From Proteobacteria bacterium UBA6920 (GTDB lineage Bacteria > Pseudomonadota > Gammaproteobacteria > SG8-11), in assembly GCA_002448875.1 (NCBI GenBank), contig DKAS01000040.1:1-22894 (forward strand): a DNA stretch of 22,894 nucleotides, given 5' to 3'. Position numbers and translations under genes: made by a program. Under the pieces are notes generated by a model that was given only the letters and a program-made list of their open reading frames with translations, searched no databases and was not told the DNA's origin. Every line of letters starts with the position of its first letter. Within the stretch, counting starts at the first letter, position 1. This document shows positions 1-7,847 of this stretch, piece after piece.

Positions 1-804
<804 letters not shown>

Positions 805-881
805 AACCATCGCCGTCCCGGTCGGAGTTTCCCCCGGCCGGGCCGGTGCCCAGCACCGCGACACACGCTTCCCCGACGCCC

Positions 882-899
882 GCCATCTGGTAAGATGGC
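882..899 (+). promoter_or_regulatory. Extended -10-like element and small inverted repeat just before mscS
   Basis: A perfect 7-bp inverted repeat (GCCATCT, loop GGTA, AGATGGC) ends 3 bases before the ATG at 903. The same bases read TGG-TAAGAT, an extended -10 promoter match, with the hexamer at 891-896. A start site about 7 bases downstream would fall on the A of the ATG. No purine-rich ribosome binding site is visible and no good -35 is present. This could be a promoter giving a leaderless message, or only a translation-masking hairpin. Confidence 0.4.
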
Positions 900-902
900 A
901 CC

Positions 903-1997
903 ATGAAAATCAACGACCTGCTGGACTATCTGCAACCGGTGGTTGGGTTGTTCGGCGAACACCCTATCATCAAGGCGATCCTGATCATTCTCCTTGCCCT
1001 CACCGTCGGCCATACCGTCGCGTTCATTACCGCCAAAGTCATCGGCAAACTGGTGCGCCTGAGCGGCAACCGGCTGGACGACGCTATTGTCATCCTGATG
1101 CGCACTCCCTTGTTCTGGACGGTGATCCTGATCGGCGTCATGGCGGCGGTAACGGCGCTCAAAACCTCGCGCCGCATCAGCGACCTGGTGCAATCCCTGG
1201 ATGTGACCCTGCTGATCCTGATCTGGTCGGTGTTCGCGGTACGTCTGACGCGTCTGCTGCTGCGGGCCATGAGCCGGCGGGCACAGAGCAGTAATCTGAT
1301 TCGCAACCAGACCCTGCCTCTGTTCGACAACCTGGGGCTGATCATCATCATCTCCCTGGCCATCTATTTCATGTTCCAGGCCTGGCACATCGATATGACC
1401 GCCTGGCTGGCCTCCGCCGGTATCTTCGGTATCGCCATCGGCTTCGCCGCCAAGGACACCCTGGCCAACTTGTTCTCCGGTGTTTTCATCCTCGCCGACG
1501 GCCCCTACAAGATCGGTGATTACGTGGTGCTGGAAAACGGCATGCGCGGCAAAGTCACCGCCATCGGCATCCGCAGCACCCGCCTGCTGACCCGCGACGA
1601 TGTCGAGGTTACCATCCCCAACTCCATCATCGGCAATACCAGCGTCATCAACGAGTCCGGCGGCCCGCACGAAAAATTCCGTATCGCCGTCAAAGTCGGC
1701 GTCGCCTATGGCGCCGACATCGACCGGGTGCGGACTCTGCTGCTGTTGATGGCCAACGAGGAACACGAAGTGTGCCGCAGCCCGGAACCGCGGGTGCGGT
1801 TTCGCGCCTTCGGCACCTCCGGCCTGGAGTTCGAACTGCTGGTGTGGGTGGAAAACCCGGAGTTGCGCGGCCGTGCGCTGGATGCGCTGAACTCGCGGGT
1901 CTACAAATGCTTCATGCGTGAAGGCATCGAGATTCCGTACAGCAAGCACGACCTGTATATCAAGCAGATGCCGGCGCCGCCGCCGGCCGGCGACTGA
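903..1997 (+). CDS. MscS-family mechanosensitive ion channel
   Basis: The 364-residue inner-membrane protein belongs to the small-conductance mechanosensitive channel family, which releases solutes during hypo-osmotic shock. Hydrophobic segments fall at about residues 22-44, 68-86, 100-121, 140-160 and 167-195. The last is the pore-lining helix, with the small-residue pattern AGIFGIAIGFAAKDTLANLFSG. It runs into the conserved beta domain (YKIGDYVVLENGMRGKVTAIGIRSTRLLTRDDVEVTIPNS, about 202-241), and the mixed alpha/beta domain follows to the C-terminus. Two extra N-terminal helices make it longer than E. coli MscS (286 aa) and closer to YbdG/YnaI-like homologues. The ATG at 903 is the only reasonable start but has no Shine-Dalgarno sequence. 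It stands alone after gltD and converges on fpr with 4 bases between the stop codons. Confidence 0.93.
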   Translation: MKINDLLDYLQPVVGLFGEHPIIKAILIILLALTVGHTVAFITAKVIGKLVRLSGNRLDDAIVILMRTPLFWTVILIGVMAAVTALKTSRRISDLVQSLDVTLLILIWSVFAVRLTRLLLRAMSRRAQSSNLIRNQTLPLFDNLGLIIIISLAIYFMFQAWHIDMTAWLASAGIFGIAIGFAAKDTLANLFSGVFILADGPYKIGDYVVLENGMRGKVTAIGIRSTRLLTRDDVEVTIPNSIIGNTSVINESGGPHEKFRIAVKVGVAYGADIDRVRTLLLLMANEEHEVCRSPEPRVRFRAFGTSGLEFELLVWVENPELRGRALDALNSRVYKCFMREGIEIPYSKHDLYIKQMPAPPPAGD

Positions 1998-2001
1998 GCG
2001 C

Positions 2002-2751
2002 TCACGACTCGTGGTGCAGTACGAAGGCTTTTTCCACGGTGAAATTGCCGACGCCGCGATGATTGGTCAAGGTCCAGCCCTGGGCCTGAAGATAGTCCGT
2101 CATCTCCTTGTTCATCAACGGATTGCCGCAGATCATGAAGCCATCCTGCTGCGGATCGGCGGGCGGCAGACCGCAGTGGGTGTACAGCTCCCCTGACTTC
2201 ACCAGATCGGAACACCGCCGATTCAGCGTGAACGGCTCGCGGGTGACACTGGGCACATAGCTCAGGCGCGGACCGGCCAGCGCCTCGATCTGCTCACGAT
2301 AGGCCAGTTCGCGCGCGCTGCGCACGGTGTGCAGGAGAATCACCCGGGAGAACGCCTGATAGGTTTGTTCGCTGCGAATCAGGCACATGAACGGCGCCAG
2401 CCCGGTGCCGGTGGCCAGCAGAAAGAGATGGCGGCCAGGGCGCACATAGCTGAGCGTCAACGAGCCGGTGGCCTTGCTGTTGACCCAGACGTCGTCACCG
2501 ACGCGCACCTTCGCCAGGCGGCTGGTCAACGGTCCGTCGGGCACATGGATACTGAGGAACTCCAGGTATTCCGCGTCGTTGGTGGATACTATGGAATAGG
2601 CACGGGCGATCAGCTTGCCGTCGACACGCAAGCCGATAGTGACAAATTCGCCGTTATCGAAACGAAAATCCCGTGGTCGGGTGGTGGTGAAACTGAAGGT
2701 CTTTTCCGACCACTGCCGGGTCGTCAATACGCGTTGTTCGGTATAGGCCAC
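2002..2751 (-). CDS. fpr: Ferredoxin/flavodoxin-NADP+ reductase
   Basis: The 249-residue FAD enzyme exchanges electrons between NADP(H) and ferredoxin or flavodoxin in the cytoplasm. Motifs in order are the FAD-binding RAYSIVS (RxYS type), the DGPLTSRL segment, the NADP-binding GTGLAPFMCLIRS loop, HTVRSARELAYREQ, TREPF, and the C-terminal MICGNPLMNKEM. The protein ends VEKAFVLHHES, a tail like that of the Azotobacter/Pseudomonas FpR subfamily. I chose the GTG at 2751 because AGGAGA lies 6 bases upstream and the product then begins in line with known family members; an ATG at 2823 would add 24 unrelated residues. The gene lies 75 bp downstream of the anti-sigma-like gene on the same strand, so it may be co-transcribed or have its own promoter. 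Members of this subfamily often serve oxidative-stress defence; that role here is inference. Confidence 0.92.
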   Translation of the reverse strand: MAYTEQRVLTTRQWSEKTFSFTTTRPRDFRFDNGEFVTIGLRVDGKLIARAYSIVSTNDAEYLEFLSIHVPDGPLTSRLAKVRVGDDVWVNSKATGSLTLSYVRPGRHLFLLATGTGLAPFMCLIRSEQTYQAFSRVILLHTVRSARELAYREQIEALAGPRLSYVPSVTREPFTLNRRCSDLVKSGELYTHCGLPPADPQQDGFMICGNPLMNKEMTDYLQAQGWTLTNHRGVGNFTVEKAFVLHHES

Positions 2752-2826
2752 TGCAACTCTCCTGTTTTGGTCGCGATTTCCACACGTTTGTCCACTGCCC
2801 GCCCACCGCTGGCGGCAGGACAAGAC

Positions 2827-3912
2827 TTACTTTGTCAGCGCCGGCGCCGCCGGGGTTCCCGCCGCCAGCGCCGTATCGACCCAGGCACGGCCGTAGCGCT
2901 TGTACAGTTTGAGCAGGGGATAGTCCGCATGCTGCCGGTGAAACTGCCGCAACTTCTCCTGCGCCTCCCCTTGCCGGTCCTGGACACGCAAGCTGTCGAT
3001 GGTAGCCAGCGCCTGCTGCACGCCACTATCATCCGTCACCACCGGGCGCGCGCTTTCCTTGCGCAGCGCCTCTGCCGGCGCCGCTGGCTGGAGCATGCCG
3101 GGTGCCGCCGCGGCGGCCGGCACATCGGCTCCGATCATTTGCGATGCGAACGCTGGCGGCACCGGTTCCGTTTCATCCGTCGCCGGCGCAGCCGCGCTGT
3201 CTGCCGACAGCGCCGACTCGGCTGCGGCCTGCGACGTTTGCGGGGCCGGCGCGAGCAGCGCCCGTTCAGCCAGATCGCTGGCCGGCTCGGCGTCGCCGGC
3301 TACCGGTGACCGCTTGCGCGCCATACTCGCCATCGCTTCCGGCGCGGACGCCAGCGGCGCTTCTTCGGCGAGTTTTGGCGCCGGGTTGGCAGCGCCGTCC
3401 GCGGGTACCACCGACGCCGGCACAGCTTGCACCAGCGTGTCCGCCACCGTCGGCGCGGACACCGTATCCGCGGCCATTTGCCGCTGCGAGGGCTGGCTGC
3501 GCGCCCGCCGTGCCTCCAGTTTTTCCTGCGGAGGCTGGGACTCGGCCGGCAGCGACAGCTCGGCAGAGCGCGCCGCCATTGATTCGCGTTTACTCTTGGC
3601 CTCCGCCTCCGCCGACGCCCGGTCAACTACCGGTGATGGCGGCGCCGCCAACTGCGCCGCCTGTTCCAGCGGCGTTTGCGGCAACAACTGCCACAGCACC
3701 CCCAGCGCCAGCAGCAGCATGGCGGCAGCGGCCAGGGGCTGCTGCCAGCGCTGCCGCCAGGCCCGGGTGGCAGGCCGCGCCGCCACCGCCTGCCGTGCCG
3801 CCGCCAGGATCACCGTGTCCAGATGCGCCGGCGGTCCCGACCGGTCCGCCTGTTGATAGAGGCGGGAAATATCCGCGTCGTCGCCGGCCGGGGAATGACT
3901 GTTCTCGTTCAT
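2827..3912 (-). CDS. Putative membrane-anchored anti-sigma factor, Ala/Pro-rich
   Basis: This 361-residue protein lacks an enzymatic motif. An N-terminal hydrophilic segment (residues 1-55, with DISRLYQQADRSGPPAHLDT) precedes one membrane helix at about 59-78. A long Ala/Pro/Glu-rich, low-complexity periplasmic region spans roughly 80-290, and a short helical, TPR-like C-terminal part (QGEAQEKLRQFHRQHADYP) ends the protein. That topology, and an ATGA overlap with the sigma-factor stop codon, make an anti-sigma or sigma-regulator role likely. The N-terminus shows no HxxxCxxC zinc anti-sigma motif, so it is not a classical ZAS-domain protein. The assignment rests on topology and position; no strong family motif was recognised. 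Base composition in the low-complexity part produces long spurious frames on the opposite strand. Confidence 0.7.
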   Translation of the reverse strand: MNENSHSPAGDDADISRLYQQADRSGPPAHLDTVILAAARQAVAARPATRAWRQRWQQPLAAAAMLLLALGVLWQLLPQTPLEQAAQLAAPPSPVVDRASAEAEAKSKRESMAARSAELSLPAESQPPQEKLEARRARSQPSQRQMAADTVSAPTVADTLVQAVPASVVPADGAANPAPKLAEEAPLASAPEAMASMARKRSPVAGDAEPASDLAERALLAPAPQTSQAAAESALSADSAAAPATDETEPVPPAFASQMIGADVPAAAAAPGMLQPAAPAEALRKESARPVVTDDSGVQQALATIDSLRVQDRQGEAQEKLRQFHRQHADYPLLKLYKRYGRAWVDTALAAGTPAAPALTK

Positions 3913-4469
3913 GGTATGAACTCCCGCAGGCCGGCGCGCAATTTGTGCAGCGCGTAACGCAACCTGCTTTTCACCGCCTCGACACCGCAGGCCTGCAGAT
4001 CGGCGATTTCCTGCAAACCCAGACCGGCCTCTTCCCGCAGCAGGAAGGTGTCACGCTGCGCCACCGGCAAGGTCTGCAGCAGTTGCAGCAGGCGCTGCAG
4101 GCACCGCTGATTGTGCAGCAACTCGCTGACCGGCAATTGCCGCTGATCGGCCAGGGCATCGTCAGCCAGCTCATCTGCCGTGTCGCCGCCGGCGGGGTGG
4201 CGCAGGCGGCGAAAATGATCCATTGCGCGATTGTGCGCGATACTGAACAGGTAAGTACGAAACACCGCCGTGGGCTGATAGCGATCACGCGCCTGCACCA
4301 GGCGCAGCCACACATCCTGGAACAATTCGTCCACCGCCGCCTGGCCCGCCAGCAGGCGGGCCAGGTAGCGGTACAACGGACCTTTGTGGCGTTCATAGAG
4401 CAGGGCAAAGGCCGCTGCGTCACCGTCGCGGTAACGCAGCATCAATGCCTCGTCGCTTTCGTCACGCAC
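3909..4469 (-). CDS. RNA polymerase ECF-type sigma factor
   Basis: The 186-residue protein has the two domains of an extracytoplasmic-function sigma-70 factor. Region 2 includes FALLYERHKGPLYRYLARLL, DELFQDVWLRL and the AVFRTYLFSIAHNRAMDHFRR stretch that binds -10 DNA. Region 4 includes LPVAQRDTFLLREEAGLGLQEIADLQACGVEAVKSRLRYALHKLR, with its helix-turn-helix. I prefer the GTG at 4469, just after a G-rich run that may act as a weak ribosome site; an in-frame TTG at 4484 abuts the stop of the preceding gene, and an ATG at 4442 is also possible. There is essentially no gap to the von Willebrand gene upstream, and the stop overlaps the start of the anti-sigma-like gene, so the three are surely one operon. 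Which stress it senses cannot be read from the sequence. Confidence 0.92.
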   Translation of the reverse strand: MRDESDEALMLRYRDGDAAAFALLYERHKGPLYRYLARLLAGQAAVDELFQDVWLRLVQARDRYQPTAVFRTYLFSIAHNRAMDHFRRLRHPAGGDTADELADDALADQRQLPVSELLHNQRCLQRLLQLLQTLPVAQRDTFLLREEAGLGLQEIADLQACGVEAVKSRLRYALHKLRAGLREFIP

Positions 4470-4484
4470 CGTCCCCCCTGGCAA

Positions 4485-6281
4485 TCACTCGCGTAAAGTT
4501 GCCACTCCGCCGGCGCCGCTCAGGCTGCGGGCCAGATTTACCAGCCGGATAAAATCACCCCGGTAGACATAGGGATCCGGGCCGCGCGCAGTACGCGCCA
4601 GCTGCAATACGTCATCATAACCGAAACCGCCGGTATAGGTCCCTCCCCGCAGCAGCTGGCCGAACGCGGCCACGCTGGCGGCAAAACGAAAATCGTCGGA
4701 CGTGGCACCCGCCTGCCTGACGATATCGCTGGCCCGCACCGCCTGACTGAGGGGCACGCTGTGGGTAGTGCCCGGCGCTTTGTAGCGCAGCTTGATAAAC
4801 GCCAGCTCGTCGCCCGCGGCCACCGGCGCCACCGCTGTGCCGTAACGCAACTCGTCGATACGCTGACCCGCGCCGCCAACCAGGGCGATTTCGTATAAAG
4901 CGGTAACGCTGTGGCCGGCGCCGATTTCCCCGGCATCAACCTGATCATTGGTGAAATCCTCGCGCCGCAGCACGCGATTTTCGTACCCCAGCAACCGGTA
5001 TTCCGCCACCAGCGCGGGGTTGAATTCCACCTGGATCTTCACATCGCTGGCGATGGTCTGCAGCGTCGCGGACATCTGGTCCACCAGCACTTTCTGCGCC
5101 TCGTTCAGGGTATCGATATAAGCGTAATTGCCGTTGCCCGCGTCCGCCAGCTGCTCCATCAACTGGTCGTTATAGTTACCGCTGCCGAAGCCCAGGGTGG
5201 TCAGACTGATACCGGTCTTGCGTTTTTCCTCCACCAGATTTTTCAGGGCCTGGAAATCCGTGACGCCGACATTGAAGTCACCATCGGTCGCCAGCAACAC
5301 GCGATTGATCCCGCCGGCGATGTATGCCTGCTGCGCCATCTGATAAGCCAATTCGATGCCCGCGGCGCCGTTGGTGGAACCGCCGGCGCTGAGACGTGCC
5401 AGTGCCCGTTCGATCTTCAGCCGCTGATCGCCCGCCGTGGGTTCCAGCACCACCCCCGAGGCACCGGCATAGACCACCAGCGACACGCGATCCCGGGCCC
5501 GCAATTTTCCGGCCAGCATTTGCAGCGAGGTGCGCAGCAGCCCCAGCTTATTCGGGTCATCCATTGAGCCGGATACGTCCACCAGAAACACCAGATTGGC
5601 CGCCGGCAATTGCGCCGCGCTCACCTCATAGCCCTTGATCCCGATATGCAGCAGGTAGGTATTGCTGTTCCACGGCGTCGCGGCGATTTCGCTGTGCACG
5701 CGAAACGGTACCCGGGTATCTTCCGGCCGCGGATAATCATAGTCAAAATAGTTGATCAACTCTTCGACCCGCACCGCGTCGCGTGGCGGCAGGCTGCCGG
5801 CGGTCAGCAGGCGACGCACATTGCTGTAGCTGCCCGTATCCACATCGATGGAAAAAGTCGACAACGGATGCTCGGCGGCGCGCTGCACACCATTTTCCGT
5901 CAGGTGGGCGTAGTTCTCGCGGTTTTCGTTTGGCAGCGCGTAGCGATCAAAGACCCCATTCGGTGCGATTCCCGGCGCCACCAGGGCCTTTTCGGGGTAT
6001 AGACGTTCCTGTTTGCGCCTGGCTTCCGGGGCGGCCCCTGCGGCCAGGGATGGCATGGCTAGGTCAGCGGCATCAGCTGCCGGGGACGGCAGCGTAACGG
6101 GCGCTTGCTCCAGAACCTCTTCCCGAACCCGGGGCTCCTCCTGGGTCAGGGTGTCCTCCGGCACCGGGGTTGTCTGCCGCGCCGGCTCCACGCGCCCATT
6201 GGGAGACGTGCTGGGCGTGCTGCATCCCGCCAGCCCGCCCATTATCGCTACTAATAAAATGGTTATGGTAGGTTGTTTCAT
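4485..6281 (-). CDS. von Willebrand factor A lipoprotein (YfbK-like)
   Basis: The 598-residue protein begins with a lipoprotein signal (MKQPTITILLVAIMGGLAGC, lipid attachment at Cys20), so it should be anchored to a membrane facing the periplasm. After a Pro/Glu/Ala-rich spacer, a conserved region (residues about 115-200, SIDVDTGSYSNVRR, VEELINYFDYDYP) precedes a vWA domain (about 228-400). An intact metal-ion-dependent adhesion site is visible: DVSGS at 235-239, Thr303 in GGSTNG and Asp333 in ATDGDFN. The C-terminal part (about 410-598) matches the DUF3520-type extension of YfbK-like proteins. ATG 6281 has GGAG 6 bases upstream. It is the first gene of the unit with the ECF sigma factor and anti-sigma-like protein. 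Such vWA proteins accompany sigma/anti-sigma pairs in other proteobacteria; what it binds is unknown. Confidence 0.92.
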   Translation of the reverse strand: MKQPTITILLVAIMGGLAGCSTPSTSPNGRVEPARQTTPVPEDTLTQEEPRVREEVLEQAPVTLPSPAADAADLAMPSLAAGAAPEARRKQERLYPEKALVAPGIAPNGVFDRYALPNENRENYAHLTENGVQRAAEHPLSTFSIDVDTGSYSNVRRLLTAGSLPPRDAVRVEELINYFDYDYPRPEDTRVPFRVHSEIAATPWNSNTYLLHIGIKGYEVSAAQLPAANLVFLVDVSGSMDDPNKLGLLRTSLQMLAGKLRARDRVSLVVYAGASGVVLEPTAGDQRLKIERALARLSAGGSTNGAAGIELAYQMAQQAYIAGGINRVLLATDGDFNVGVTDFQALKNLVEEKRKTGISLTTLGFGSGNYNDQLMEQLADAGNGNYAYIDTLNEAQKVLVDQMSATLQTIASDVKIQVEFNPALVAEYRLLGYENRVLRREDFTNDQVDAGEIGAGHSVTALYEIALVGGAGQRIDELRYGTAVAPVAAGDELAFIKLRYKAPGTTHSVPLSQAVRASDIVRQAGATSDDFRFAASVAAFGQLLRGGTYTGGFGYDDVLQLARTARGPDPYVYRGDFIRLVNLARSLSGAGGVATLRE

Positions 6282-6316
6282 GGCTATCTCCTGATGTTGG
6301 GTTGTGCCTGACCGGT

Positions 6317-6345
6317 TAAACGCAGCGGCAGGAGATTCGGGTTAA
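6317..6345 (-). promoter_or_regulatory. Candidate ECF-type promoter for the vWA-sigma-anti-sigma operon
   Basis: On the minus strand, TTAACC (6345-6340) and CGTTTA (6322-6317) are separated by 17 bases and lie about 36 bases upstream of the vWA start codon. An AAC-containing -35 and a CGT-containing -10 resemble those used by many ECF sigma factors, so autoregulation is plausible. The heptamer TTTAACC occurs twice here, 26 bases apart, as part of these two boxes. This is pattern matching only. Confidence 0.35.
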
Positions 6346-6439
6346 AATTTTTTGTCATAGGGCAAGGGCGGCGTGTCGGCCCTACCCCACCGCCCACGGC
6401 AATCCGTTAAAATGCCTGGTAACACAAGGAGATAGATCC

Positions 6440-6823
6440 ATGGCCAATGACCTGGAACCTTACGCTAATACATATTCTGAAAACGGTTTTTGGGACAAAT
6501 TGAAAGTCTATGCCCGCCAGGCGGGGCGTGAGCTGGTGGAAAAAGCCTTGTTGTTGTTCTATGCCGCACAGCGGCCGGAGGTGCCGGTGTGGGCCCGGTC
6601 CATTATTTACGGGGCCCTGGGCTATTTTATTCTACCGGCGGACGCCATCCCCGATCTGACACCGCTGGTGGGCTACAGCGACGACCTGGGCGCCCTCGCT
6701 CTGGCGCTGGCCACGGTTGCCGCCCATATCAATGACGAGGTCCGGACCAAGACCCAGGACAAACTGCGGCAATGGTTCGGCGAAACTCAGGCCGCGGACG
6801 GCGGCGCAAGGTCGGAGCGCTGA
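6440..6823 (+). CDS. YkvA family (DUF1232) small membrane-associated protein
   Basis: The 127-residue protein carries the DUF1232 signature in residues about 50-90: the hydrophobic helix IIYGALGYFILPADAIPDL, followed by TPLVGYSDDLGALALALATVAAHI. The family is widespread, has a short membrane-spanning or membrane-dipping segment, and has no established biochemical function. The start is secure: AGGAGAT lies 6 bases before ATG 6440. The gene diverges from the vWA operon, and its last 37 bases overlap the 3' end of the convergent methyltransferase gene. Confidence 0.85.
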   Translation: MANDLEPYANTYSENGFWDKLKVYARQAGRELVEKALLLFYAAQRPEVPVWARSIIYGALGYFILPADAIPDLTPLVGYSDDLGALALALATVAAHINDEVRTKTQDKLRQWFGETQAADGGARSER

Positions 6824-7452
6824 TAGACCTGGGTCAGCCAGATCAAGGTGCGATTCTCGTAGGATTTGACGAATCCCGCGGCCTGAATCCAACGCTCCAC
6901 CTGCCGTGGATCATGCAGGTAAGGGCGAAAATCGGAAAACACCAGTTTCATCAACACGCCCCCCAGCAGCACGCCCAGACGGGTATACCAGGTCTGCCGC
7001 GGGTAGGTCAGGCCATAGACCCGCCGCGTGTGGCGCAACGAGCGATGCACCAGGCCATCGGCATCGGGATAACAGCAAACCACTTTGTCCATGAAGGTAA
7101 TATCGGCCGCAGGCAATTCCTGCAGCTCCATGAAGTCGCCCACATGGTAGGTGGCTCGGGCCGTCAGACCGCGGCTCTGCGCCCAGCTGCGCGCTTCGGC
7201 GATCATCGCCTCCGCCAGATCCACCCCGACGGCACTGGCCGCCCCCTGCTCCAGCAGGTGCAAGTGCAGCTGGCCGACACCACTGCCGATTTCCAGCAGG
7301 CTGGCCTGCTGGTAACCCGCCTGCTGCAAACCGCTGAGCAGTTGCTGCTGACAGGGCTCGAACCCCTTGCGGGTGAAGCGCCGGCGATAGGAACGGGCAA
7401 AGCGGGAGAAACACCGCCCGGCGGAACGCGCATGGGAACTGCAGCAATTCAT
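6787..7452 (-). CDS. Class I SAM-dependent methyltransferase, BchM-like
   Basis: The 221-residue protein has the Rossmann-type methyltransferase fold. Motif I is LLEIGSGVGQLHLHLLEQGA (about 52-71), then the acidic loop GVDLAEAMI, then YHVGDF and ADITFMDKVVCCYPDADGL. The VCCYPD stretch and the later GLTYPRQTWYTRLG recall proteins related to magnesium-protoporphyrin O-methyltransferase, but nothing in the window concerns tetrapyrroles, so the substrate is unknown. An N-terminal Cys pair with nearby His (MNCCSSHAR) is a feature of this subgroup. ATG 7452 follows GGAGA at a slightly long spacing. The 3' end overlaps the convergent ykvA-like gene by 37 bp. Confidence 0.85.
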   Translation of the reverse strand: MNCCSSHARSAGRCFSRFARSYRRRFTRKGFEPCQQQLLSGLQQAGYQQASLLEIGSGVGQLHLHLLEQGAASAVGVDLAEAMIAEARSWAQSRGLTARATYHVGDFMELQELPAADITFMDKVVCCYPDADGLVHRSLRHTRRVYGLTYPRQTWYTRLGVLLGGVLMKLVFSDFRPYLHDPRQVERWIQAAGFVKSYENRTLIWLTQVYQRSDLAPPSAA

Positions 7453-7694
7453 CGCATCGTCTCTCCTGCTCCGGACATGGCGTCCACCCGGTCAGCGGCG
7501 CCGCATGCCACAATAATAAAGACCATCCATTCGTGCGTCCCATGATAGCAGGGCCATTTTGCCGGCGCAGCAAGGTTTACTTTGTCTTCCACTGGACTTA
7601 CCCTAGTCTTCAACTACATTATTAAATATTGCCCGTGTGTTTTTCTCGGACAAAGAACGACGGACGGGAATGCCGCTACAAAGAAGTCGTCTTC

Positions 7695-7723
7695 TTGACT
7701 TTTTCACCCGTCTATGAGCTAAT
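7695..7723 (+). promoter_or_regulatory. Candidate sigma-70 promoter for the 135-aa secreted protein
   Basis: TTGACT (7695-7700) is followed after 17 bases by GCTAAT (7718-7723). This would give a 5' untranslated leader of roughly 115 bases before ATG 7848. The surrounding DNA is A+T-rich, as expected of a promoter, but the -10 match is only 4 of 6. Confidence 0.35.
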
Positions 7724-7767
7724 TCAATATTATTATTATAGTATTTTGGGTTGTGGGCGCTAAAAAC

Positions 7768-7823
7768 GACGAGTCCACCGTAACGGTCAGGAAACCGAGG
7801 CTTGTCCTTGAGGGAGAAGTCTC
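7768..7823 (+). promoter_or_regulatory. Possible structured 5' leader of the 135-aa protein gene
   Basis: Two mutually exclusive short stems share the same bases: CCGT (7778-7781) with ACGG (7783-7786), and CGGT (7784-7787) with ACCG (7794-7797). A third stem pairs GAGGCTT (7797-7803) with AAGTCTC (7817-7823), including one G-U pair. The blocks GACGAG, CCGTA and CGGTCAGGA occur in the same order as in the guanidine-III riboswitch core, but the pairing helices of that class are not reproduced. Treat it as an unassigned candidate leader. Confidence 0.25.
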
Positions 7824-7847
7824 CACGTCACGCGAACGGGTACCACC

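Larger units (their letters stand above)
7453..7847. other. 395-bp gene-free stretch with AT-rich promoter region and possible leader
   Basis: No credible coding frame was found here. The left end (about 7453-7560) carries the ribosome site and presumably the promoter of the minus-strand methyltransferase gene. The centre (about 7600-7750) is strikingly A+T-rich compared with the rest of the window and contains the AAGAAG/CTTCTT inverted repeat (7681-7696) followed by a short T run (7700-7704). The right end (about 7760-7847) is GC-rich, has several possible stems, and leads into the 135-aa secreted-protein gene. Confidence 0.6.

Noticed and set aside
1995-2004. Perfect palindrome TGAGCGCTCA between mscS and fpr
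   Set aside because: It consists of the two convergent stop codons and the 4 bases between them; too short and without T runs for a terminator, so probably coincidental.
2795-2818. GC-rich inverted repeat between the anti-sigma-like gene and fpr
   Set aside because: The stem has a bulge and no following T run on the transcribed strand, so it is not listed as a terminator.
3102-4496. 464-codon open frame on the plus strand opposite the anti-sigma and sigma genes
   Set aside because: It is Pro/Ala/Arg-rich, created by the low-complexity coding of the real minus-strand genes, and no motif or ribosome site supports it.
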